DNA of 16,293 nucleotides. Source: Oscillospiraceae bacterium. Its GTDB lineage: Bacteria; Bacillota_A; Clostridia; Oscillospirales; Oscillospiraceae. This document shows, piece after piece, positions 6,147-12,400 of this stretch. The DNA is taken from assembly GCA_017411665.1 (NCBI GenBank), contig JAFQPT010000260.1:1-16293 (forward strand), written 5' to 3'. The position numbers were made by a program, and so were the translations under genes. Under the pieces are notes generated by a model that saw only the letters and a program-made list of their open reading frames with translations, searched no databases and was not told where the DNA came from. Within the stretch, counting starts at the first letter, position 1. The number at the start of each line of letters is the position of its first letter.

Positions 6147-6152
6147 TATAAT
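6147..6152 (+). promoter_or_regulatory. Candidate -10 box for the 62-aa protein gene
   Basis: TATAAT at 6147-6152 is a perfect -10 hexamer 37 bases before ATG 6190. No good -35 box stands 16-18 bases upstream; the nearest resemblance (TCGACA at 6110-6115) is too far away. An activator-dependent promoter is possible. Confidence 0.4.
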
Positions 6153-6189
6153 TGTCCCAACAACAAATTCTGACATGAGGTGATCTGTT

Positions 6190-6378
6190 ATGACGCTCAA
6201 CTACTTTAAGGATCATATGTTTGACCTGCTCAACGAAAGCGACCTTCTGGACGTGTACGATATTCAGATGACGGAAACGGGATACCGTGTCACGGTGCAT
6301 GACGGCTCCGAATTTGAGATTGCGATTACCGACGCGACCCCCAGAGACAATATTGTGCAGCTGTTTCCGTGTAAATGA
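6190..6378 (+). CDS. Small unknown protein (62 aa)
   Basis: The gene has a good ribosome binding site (GAGGTGAT about 8 bases before the ATG), a -10 box upstream and an intrinsic terminator right after the stop, so it is very probably real. The protein starts MTLNYFKDHMFDLLNESDLL, is acidic and soluble, and looks like a short helix followed by two or three beta strands (DIQMTETGYRVTVHDGSEFEIAI). I do not recognise its family. It is divergent from the XRE gene at 6018, which might regulate it. Confidence 0.75.
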   Translation: MTLNYFKDHMFDLLNESDLLDVYDIQMTETGYRVTVHDGSEFEIAITDATPRDNIVQLFPCK

Positions 6379-6383
6379 ATCAG

Positions 6384-6422
6384 AAAAACCGATCTATGAT
6401 GGAAGTCATAGGTCGGTTTTTT
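6384..6422 (+). terminator. Intrinsic terminator after the 62-aa protein gene
   Basis: AAAACCGATCTATGA pairs with TCATAGGTCGGTTTT around a 6-base loop with a single G-T pair and continues into six T. The stem is about 15 bp. The A-run at the left side means it could also work on the minus strand. Confidence 0.9.
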
Positions 6423-6446
6423 GTTTTGGGAATGCACGGTTCTTGC

Positions 6447-6680
6447 TAAATCGAAGTTTGAAGAGTTGGTAAACTGCCGCAACCTTGCCTCCCCTTGCGA
6501 AGGGCGCCCCTTGTGGGTGTGCAGAGCTGAGGGGGACCGCTTGCGGTTGAGAGGTCGAAAAACATGCGGAAACGTTTGTAAAATCGACCTCTCAGTCATT
6601 TTGCTGCGCAAAATGCCAGCTCCCCTTATCGAAGGGGAGCCAAGCGCCTCTTTTAACTCTTCCCTTCAAACTTCGATTTA
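6447..6680. mobile_element. MITE-like element with 17-bp terminal inverted repeats
   Basis: The 234-bp segment is bounded by perfect 17-bp inverted repeats: TAAATCGAAGTTTGAAG (6447-6463) and its complement (6664-6680). AAGAGTT (6461-6467) and AACTCTT (6655-6661) extend the symmetry with a 5-base offset. Both ends carry TA, which could be a TA target duplication as made by IS630/Tc1-type transposases (inference). The interior has no convincing gene but many stems: 6492-6504, 6536-6547, GAGAGGTCGA (6549-6558) with 6584-6593, ATTTTGC (6598-6604) with 6608-6614, and GCTCCCCTT (6619-6627) with 6632-6640. It ends 13 bases downstream of the stop codon of the 66-aa gene. Confidence 0.65.
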
Positions 6681-6693
6681 TCGGGGGGTGCGA

Positions 6694-6894
6694 TTAACGC
6701 CAGTTTCCCGATACGCCATCGGGGGCATCGGCGCGATTGGGCGTAGAACGTCCGCCGTTTGTCTGCGTAAACCGCTCGTCGTGACCTGTGACAACAGGGG
6801 GCTTCTCATCCTTGAGGAAGCACTTCTTGTCTTCAATGGCGGGCTCGTACAGGGTTTCCGCGTAGTCAAATCGTTCCATATGATCGTTTTCCAT
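6694..6894 (-). CDS. Small unknown protein (66 aa), possibly sporulation-related
   Basis: The protein starts MENDHMERFDYAETLYEPAI and has a polar, proline- and glycine-containing second half that looks disordered. I recognise no family. ATG 6894 is preferred because AAAGGAG lies 8 bases upstream; a competing start at 6899 in another frame would be too close to the same site. Upstream, CATACTA (minus strand, 6925 to 6919) and ACATA (6947 to 6943) with a 17-base spacer resemble a sigma-G promoter, so expression in the forespore is a reasonable guess. No terminator is evident before the MITE-like element that begins 13 bases past the stop. Confidence 0.65.
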   Translation of the reverse strand: MENDHMERFDYAETLYEPAIEDKKCFLKDEKPPVVTGHDERFTQTNGGRSTPNRADAPDGVSGNWR

Positions 6895-6918
6895 ATCATA
6901 CACTCCTTTCTCGGAGAT

Positions 6919-6947
6919 TAGTATGGTCGAATCATTTCCCAATATGT
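6919..6947 (-). promoter_or_regulatory. Candidate sigma-G-like promoter for the 66-aa gene
   Basis: On the minus strand ACATA (6947 to 6943), a 17-base spacer and CATACTA (6925 to 6919) follow the pattern of forespore sigma-G promoters in endospore formers (GMATR, 17-18 bases, CATnMTA). The -10 match is complete and the -35 has one mismatch. The ribosome binding site follows at a short distance. Confidence 0.5.
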
Positions 6948-6974
6948 AAAAAGCACCCGAGTGGGTGCTTTTTT
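6948..6974. terminator. Bidirectional intrinsic terminator
   Basis: GCACCC (6953-6958) pairs with GGGTGC (6963-6968) around GAGT, flanked by A5 and T6, so it works in both directions. On the minus strand it terminates the 50-aa gene, whose stop codon is at 6974-6976. It also insulates the 66-aa gene downstream. Confidence 0.88.
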
Positions 6975-7126
6975 CAATATTTGGTGTAGGGGTCAAAATT
7001 GTTTGCGGGGGTATTGGTATTCTTGGAAGAAGTACCGTTCTTGCTTTCGTTCTTCGCATCCTTCATAGACTGCACCTTCTGCTGTGCATCGGATGTGGTG
7101 TTCTTTTGATTCTTGTTTTTAGCCAT
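6974..7126 (-). CDS. Small polar protein (50 aa), possible small spore protein
   Basis: The protein starts MAKNKNQKNTTSDAQQKVQS and is made almost only of Lys, Asn, Ser, Thr, Asp and Gln; it has no hydrophobic core and ends NNFDPYTKY. AAAGGAG lies 9 bases before ATG 7126 and a terminator overlaps the stop, so the gene is real. The composition and the SDAQQKVQ stretch recall small acid-soluble spore proteins such as the gamma type, but I cannot assign it to a family by sequence. A sigma-G-like promoter upstream (7157-7184) supports a role in the spore. This is inference from composition and promoter together. Confidence 0.7.
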   Translation of the reverse strand: MAKNKNQKNTTSDAQQKVQSMKDAKNESKNGTSSKNTNTPANNFDPYTKY

Positions 7127-7156
7127 TGTCAATACTCCTTTGTATAGGGTACTCAC

Positions 7157-7184
7157 AGTATGCCCGCAAACAAATTTTTTATGC
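7157..7184 (-). promoter_or_regulatory. Candidate sigma-G-like promoter for the 50-aa gene
   Basis: On the minus strand GCATA (7184 to 7180) matches the sigma-G -35 pattern GMATR, and CATACT (7162 to 7157) matches the first six bases of CATnMTA after a 17-base spacer. The 5' leader would be about 25 bases and contains AAAGGAG. The spacing is the same as in the promoter at 6919-6947. Confidence 0.5.
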
Positions 7185-7189
7185 AAATA

Positions 7190-7822
7190 TTACAGCAAAT
7201 TCGTGAAGCTGCGGATGGATTGATGTCCCGCATTGCACAGCGCGGCAAATTCCTCTTCTGTGTGGCGGTCATATACGGCGACACAGTAACAGCCTGCGGC
7301 ATTGCCGGTGGACAGGGCGGTCAGATTATCGTCAAAGAATGTGATATCTGAGGTTTTGCAGCCGATGCGGGCTGCCACGGCTTCATAGACTCGTACATCG
7401 CCCTTTGCAATCCCGTAATCCTCCACGGACCACACACAGTCGAACAGGTCATAGACTCCGTTATGCTGCAGGCAAATGTCCGTGACAATATGGGGACTTG
7501 CGGTAAGTACGTAGAGCCTTGCGCCTTCTGCTTTTCGCTTGCGCAGGTACTCGCCGACACCCGCCTTGAGCGGGATATGGTTGGCGTATTGCTCCACCAG
7601 CTTGTTTTCAATGCGGTGCACGATTTCCGCAACCGTGCCGCTGACACCCATCGTCTGATACAGCTCTGCACTTTTGGTGTAGCCAAGTGGGGTCAATACC
7701 TTCACGAGGTCGGGTTCATAGGGAATACCTTCCTCATCCAGCACACTCAAAATGCCGCGGGCATAGCGCGCCATGGAATCAACCAGAGTACCGTCCAAAT
7801 CAAATACGCAAATATCAGTCAT
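7190..7822 (-). CDS. HAD-superfamily hydrolase (phosphatase, Gph-like)
   Basis: This 210-residue protein has all four HAD motifs: motif I DLDGTLVDS with nucleophile Asp8 and acid/base Asp10, motif II Thr107 in VLTASPH, motif III Lys140 in GIAKGD, and motif IV FFDDN with Asp164 and Asp165 for Mg2+. Residues 16-90 form a helical C1 cap, as in phosphoglycolate-phosphatase or beta-phosphoglucomutase-type enzymes. The likely reaction is hydrolysis of a small phosphate ester; the substrate cannot be told from sequence. Only a weak ribosome binding site (AAAGG) precedes the ATG. It is divergent from the TIR gene and shares a 76-base promoter region with it. Confidence 0.88.
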   Translation of the reverse strand: MTDICVFDLDGTLVDSMARYARGILSVLDEEGIPYEPDLVKVLTPLGYTKSAELYQTMGVSGTVAEIVHRIENKLVEQYANHIPLKAGVGEYLRKRKAEGARLYVLTASPHIVTDICLQHNGVYDLFDCVWSVEDYGIAKGDVRVYEAVAARIGCKTSDITFFDDNLTALSTGNAAGCYCVAVYDRHTEEEFAALCNAGHQSIRSFTNLL

Positions 7823-7849
7823 GTTGTCTCACTGCCTTTCGGGAATAGT

Positions 7850-7876
7850 ATAGCAGATGCGGACAAAATATGCTAT
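7850..7876. promoter_or_regulatory. Divergent HAD/TIR promoter region with a weak dyad
   Basis: The 76-base gap between the HAD gene (7822, minus) and the TIR gene (7899, plus) contains ATAGCA (7850-7855) and TGCTAT (7871-7876), a 6-bp dyad, and a possible plus-strand -10 TATCAT (7874-7879) without a good -35. The gap must contain both promoters, but the exact boxes are uncertain. Confidence 0.3.
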
Positions 7877-7898
7877 CATAAAAAAAGAAGGTGATGGG

Positions 7899-8297
7899 AT
7901 GAAAGGAACAGTTTATCTTTCCTACAGCGGACGAAATTGCGAAGCGGTGCTGCAGGTGATGGAGCACATTATCCGCGGCGGTTACGCCCTTGTCTGCGAC
8001 TGTATGCTGCCTGCGAGTGAGTCCTTTGAGGGACGGGTATCCCGTGGCGTGACGCAGGCAGATTTGGTGGCAGCGGTCATCACAGAGGATGCCAAGGACT
8101 GCCCCTATATGGCGCGGGAGCTGGAAATTGCATTTGTTCAAAAGAAGCGGGTGCTTCCCGTTGTGGTCGGTGAGGCGCAGCTTCCCGATGCATTTACATT
8201 GCGGCTGCAGAACTGTATATCTGTGTCGGACTTTCCCACCGAGGCGGAAATGGCAGCAGTGATGGCGGGGATCACAAAGCAATGCGGGAGGGAGTGA
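7899..8297 (+). CDS. Stand-alone TIR-domain protein
   Basis: The whole 132-residue protein is one TIR-type domain: strand A VYLSYSG (5-11), the BB-loop region CMLPASESFEGRV (35-47), QADLVAAVITEDAKDCPYMA (53-72), and strand D VLPVVVGE. The conserved TIR order (FISYS, GESF, S/T...P..xxEL) is met, and Glu74 in ARELEIA is at the place of the catalytic glutamate of NAD-cleaving TIR enzymes. The sequence supports a possible NADase or cyclic-ADP-ribose-type role; activity is inferred. ATG 7899 has GAAGGTGA just upstream; the open frame before it has no ribosome binding site. The next gene starts 6 bases after its stop, so they form an operon. It has no sensor domain of its own. Confidence 0.78.
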   Translation: MKGTVYLSYSGRNCEAVLQVMEHIIRGGYALVCDCMLPASESFEGRVSRGVTQADLVAAVITEDAKDCPYMARELEIAFVQKKRVLPVVVGEAQLPDAFTLRLQNCISVSDFPTEAEMAAVMAGITKQCGRE

Positions 8298-8303
8298 GTG
8301 CAT

Positions 8304-9362
8304 ATGCTTGCAATACAAACGTATCTGTTTAAAATCGGGACGAAAATCCCCTTTACCCAATGGCCCGATCTTGTGCAGACCTATCTGCGGCAGCAGGGGC
8401 TGACCTATGACAGCTTTCACTATTACTTCGAAGGCGGATTTTACAGCTGCCAAAAGGCAGTGAAGGACTGTCCGAAGATGGAGCCCATCCGAGAAACCTT
8501 TCCCCCCGAAAGTGTGGTTCACAGACTGTATCTGACGAATCTGGAGGATGGTACGGGATGTACGGAAGCGGACATCATGGCACTTCTGCCGAAAATCTAC
8601 CGTCGCTACGGATTTAGTGACACCTATCTGATATATCAAGATGTGGATTTCTTTTCCAACCGTATCCCGCGTATGGAAAAGCACCCCTGCAAACACCCGA
8701 CCGACATCAAAGGGGCGAGCATTGCGTGTTTCCGAGACGGAGTATTTCCCAAGCAGAGCGGAATCATTCTGCGCATCGTAATTGGGGACGGGCAGAAGGC
8801 GGCGGACCCTACATCCTATTTGGAAGGCATGAAACAGCTGCTGCCCGGCATTGACTGCACGGAGTACGTAGAGTGCTGCCTGAGCGAGGAGGAGCAGGCG
8901 CGGTATGATGCGCTGCATGAGGCGGCTCTGCCTTTGGTGGAGCGGGTGCGCGGTGATGCGGAGCAGCGGTTTCCGAAACGGGTTGACCGCGACGATTACC
9001 AAACACCGAGTCTCAACGCAGCGCCCTTTGTAAAGCGGCTGTGCAAGCGGTACGGATACCGATACATCAGGCACGAAAACAGCACCTGCGGCGTAGAAAA
9101 GCGTACGCCAAACGGACACTGCTTAGTTGTGTACATCGGCGTGACCCCTCTGGGAAAGCACCTTCGGGTGATGGCGGAACTGCAGGGGGTCGGATTTGAC
9201 CATTGCATCGGTGCGTGCAGCTGGGGCCCACCGAATCAGCAGGAGCTGGAATCCTATCTGACGGAGGTTTTCACGGTGCTGGAAACCGTGGCAGGGGAGT
9301 CTCTGGCGGCACTGGATGCCCATTATCCGCCCACACCTCACTGGTATATGCCTAAAACGTAA
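8304..9362 (+). CDS. Unknown 352-aa protein in operon with the TIR gene
   Basis: I do not recognise a family. The protein starts MLAIQTYLFKIGTKIPFTQW, is soluble with mixed alpha/beta composition and has no signal peptide or membrane segment. It seems to have two halves: residues 1-190 with several aromatic and Cys residues (FHYYFEGGFYSCQKAVKDCP, DVDFFSNRIPRMEKHPCKHP), and about 215-352 with a helix-rich stretch followed by VVYIGVTPLGKHLRVMAELQ and HCIGACSWGPPNQQ. ATG 8304 is chosen because GGAGGGAG (8287-8294) is 9 bases upstream; a GTG at 8298 would be too close. It lies 6 bases behind the TIR gene and ends in a shared terminator. A sensor, inhibitor or scaffold for the TIR protein is a hypothesis only. 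Confidence 0.75.
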   Translation: MLAIQTYLFKIGTKIPFTQWPDLVQTYLRQQGLTYDSFHYYFEGGFYSCQKAVKDCPKMEPIRETFPPESVVHRLYLTNLEDGTGCTEADIMALLPKIYRRYGFSDTYLIYQDVDFFSNRIPRMEKHPCKHPTDIKGASIACFRDGVFPKQSGIILRIVIGDGQKAADPTSYLEGMKQLLPGIDCTEYVECCLSEEEQARYDALHEAALPLVERVRGDAEQRFPKRVDRDDYQTPSLNAAPFVKRLCKRYGYRYIRHENSTCGVEKRTPNGHCLVVYIGVTPLGKHLRVMAELQGVGFDHCIGACSWGPPNQQELESYLTEVFTVLETVAGESLAALDAHYPPTPHWYMPKT

Positions 9363-9409
9363 AACAAATAAAAAAGACACCTCATTTGAGGTGTCTTTTT
9401 TATTTGTTT
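9362..9409. terminator. Bidirectional terminator with a perfect 22-bp stem
   Basis: The arms 9362-9383 and 9388-9409 are perfectly complementary with an ATTT loop. The core is GACACCTC/GAGGTGTC and the arms carry A6/T6 runs for both directions. It lies between two convergent genes and overlaps the last base of the stop codon at 9360-9362, so it ends both transcripts. Confidence 0.95.
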
Positions 9410-9412
9410 GGG

Positions 9413-12400
9413 TTATCGGTCGTCACGCTTTCTTCTGTACAGAATTGCGGTGACGGTCAGAGCTGCAAGGCTCAATCCGAACAGTCCTGCCCACAGGCCC
9501 ACATTGCTGGTGTCGCCTGTTGCGGGGTTGACCGTGACGGTGAAGGTGCCGTTTGCAGAGCCATCGGCGTAAACCACTTCGATGGTGTGCTTACCGGTCT
9601 TCAGTGTGTCAAGGAAGTCGGTCTTCAAGGTGATGATGGTGCTGCCTTCCTTGGCTTCGTAGTACTTGGTATTGAGGGTGTTGCCGTCTACCTTTACTGC
9701 GGTGAAGCGGCTGAATGCACCGTTTGCGGTGAAGCGCAAGCTGTTGTCGCTGCCGACGGTCCACTTGCTGCCGTTGCCCTTGACGATTTTATAGGTGACC
9801 ATGTCGACCAGCTTGTTCAGCTTCTTTGCGGTGTCTTCGTCCACCATAGTCTTTTCGTGGTCGCTCAGCGCATCGTATTCTGCCTTTGCAGCCAGTACTT
9901 CATCGCGGGTGTCAGGGTCGTCTGCTTCCGCAGTTTCGGGCAGGCTGTCAATCAGCTCTTCCACTGCTTCTACGTCCTCGATGGAGTCCAGAGCCTCGTC
10001 GATGCGATCGATGGCATCTTCGATGATTTCCCGTTCTTCATCGGTGTAGTTGTCGCCGTAGTCTTCCAGAGCCTGTTCCAGGTCTTCCTTGGCCTGTTCC
10101 AGTGCTTCCTTGTCTTCGGTCTCAACGTTTTCGGAGGTGATGTCCAGTGTGTCGTTGACTGCGTCGGTGTCTACTGCATCCTGTGCGTCATTCACAGCAT
10201 CCAGCAGGTCTTCCGCATCGTCCTTGATGTCATTGAGTGCCTTCTTTTCGTCGGCGGGCAGAGTCTTGTCCTTCAGAAGCTCTTCCACTTCTTGGATGAT
10301 GTCCTCAAGAATGGGTTCATCATCGGAGTTGACATTGCTGTCGGTCAGGTCTTCCATAGGCTTTGCCAGCTCGGCGATGGGCTTCATAGTGACGGTGACG
10401 GTGGTTTCGTTGCCTGCCTTGTCGGTTGCCTTGATGACGAAGGTCTGATTCTGATCGCCTTCGATTGCAATGGGATTGGGAACCTTGATGTCGTTGATGA
10501 ACATTTTGTCAAGATTCTTGTCCTCAGCGGAGACGGTGGTTGTGGTGTAGCGGGTTTCACCGTCTTCCACACCCTTGATGACGGGAGCGGTCAAATCGAA
10601 TACCATGCCGTCAGTGGAGACGTAGGTGACGTTGCCTGCCTTGTCAGCTGCGCGAACGTAGCACACTGCGGTAGCTCCATCCACAGCGGGAATCGTGATT
10701 TCACTGCTGTTTATCAGTTCGCTCCAGCTGTCCGCGGACAGGGCTTCCAGTGCAGAGCGGGTCATTTCTTCCGTTGCAATGAAGTATTCAACCTTTGCAA
10801 TGCCGGTGAAGGCATCGGATGCGGTGACGTTGGCGGTCAGGGAGACGTTGCTGTACAGATTGAAGGAGACGGGGCTGACCAAATCGGTCCGGGTGTTTTC
10901 GCCCAGCTTCACTTCTACGGTGGGTGCTGCGGTATCCTTGACGTTGACGATGACCTTGCCTGTGAGAACCTCGTAGTTTGCGGTGTCATCGGGGGTGAAG
11001 GTGTAGGTCAGCTTGTTGTCACCAAGCTGCAGCTGCTGTCCTGCGTCCAGTGCCAGTGTGCCGTCCACAGTGGAATCGCTGCGTACAATTGTGATTGCGC
11101 TCAGTTCCAGTGTGTTTTCCACATCGGATGCAGTGACGGTGCCGATGTAGTCATCTGCCTTGGCAATGGTGACGGTGATGGATTCAGGCTCAGTGTCGAG
11201 GTGATTTTCATCGCCTGCGACCATGTACCATACGGTGTAGGTGCCTGCATCCTTCTTCTGCAGAATGGTTTGGGTGTAGGTGCCGTTCTGTGCAAAGGAA
11301 TATATCATTCTACCGCCGCTTGCTTCGCCGCCGGTGAACAGATTCTGCTTTTCACCGTTATAGGTGAGGGTGTTGGGGGTAGGAGCTGCGGTGACAGAGG
11401 AGGCTGCCTTCAAGGTGGTGACGGAAACGGTCTCTGTTTTGAGGTTGCCTGCGGTGTCGCGTACATTCACGGTGAAGTTGTATGTGGAATTGGGCTTCAT
11501 GCCGCTGATGGAGAAGCTGCCGTTGCCCTTCGCAGTGATGATGATACTGTCGAATTCATGCAGTGCGTTGATGGATTCCACACCGGACAAATTGTCCTCT
11601 GCGTTGATAGTCAGCACAGCGGAGGAGTCGGTGATGTCGGAGAACACTGCGCTTTGGATGACAGGCGCAGTGCCGTCTACATGGATGCTCAGCTCTGCAG
11701 TCATCTTCACGGGCTGTGCGCTGCTGTTGGATTCGGGGCGCAGCCAGTAGGTGAGAGAGTCGTACTTGCCGTCGGCGGGACAGAAGTCCGCACCGTAGGT
11801 GCCGTCCTCGATGGTGCTGATTTGATAGCCTTCGGGGGCGGTTAGTGTTGCCACGGTGTACCAGTCGTCATTGCCGTTGGGGGTTGCGGGGGTCAGTACC
11901 GCTTCGGGAATGGTAATTTCGAAGGAGACGGTGACCTTTGCAACGCCCAGCTGAATGGATGCGGTGTGGGTGCCTACACTTGAGCAGCCGTCTGCACAGC
12001 AGTAGGTGGCGGCGGGGGTGTAGCCGTCAACAGCGCCTGTCACCGTTGCGGTGACGGGGTTGCCGTCGTAGGTCTTGCCTTCCGCAGCCAGAGCGACGGA
12101 CTGCTCGGTGTCGGGGCAGAAGCCGTCGGTGTTGGCGCAGACCGCGGTGATGGTGTCGGTGGTGTCATCTGCGGTGTAAGTAAATTCATGCATATGCTGA
12201 ACTACGTACAGGGTACCTTTTTCGAAGCCGTGGGAATAGTTTGCGGTCACATCTCTTTCGCCGTCCATGATGCGGACGGATGTTACTTCGATAATCAGTA
12301 CATCCTCATAGGTGCCCGCAGTGGCGAAGTAATTATCGTCTTCGGTAATTGCATTGACCACGACTTCGGCGGTCAGCGTGTGACCGTCTGCCAAAGCACC

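Noticed and set aside
6421..6921. 166-codon plus-strand frame through the MITE-like element
   Set aside because: It runs through hairpin repeats and the antisense of the 66-aa gene, with no ribosome binding site.
7815..9119. 434-codon minus-strand frame opposite the TIR operon
   Set aside because: It overlaps the HAD start region and is rich in His, Arg and Cys without any domain; the plus-strand genes have good ribosome binding sites and a terminator.
9386..11845. 819-codon open frame on the plus strand opposite the giant surface protein gene
   Set aside because: It starts inside the bidirectional terminator, has no ribosome binding site, and its product is a Cys/Gly/Val-rich string with no domain. 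It is a by-product of strong third-position bias in the real minus-strand gene.
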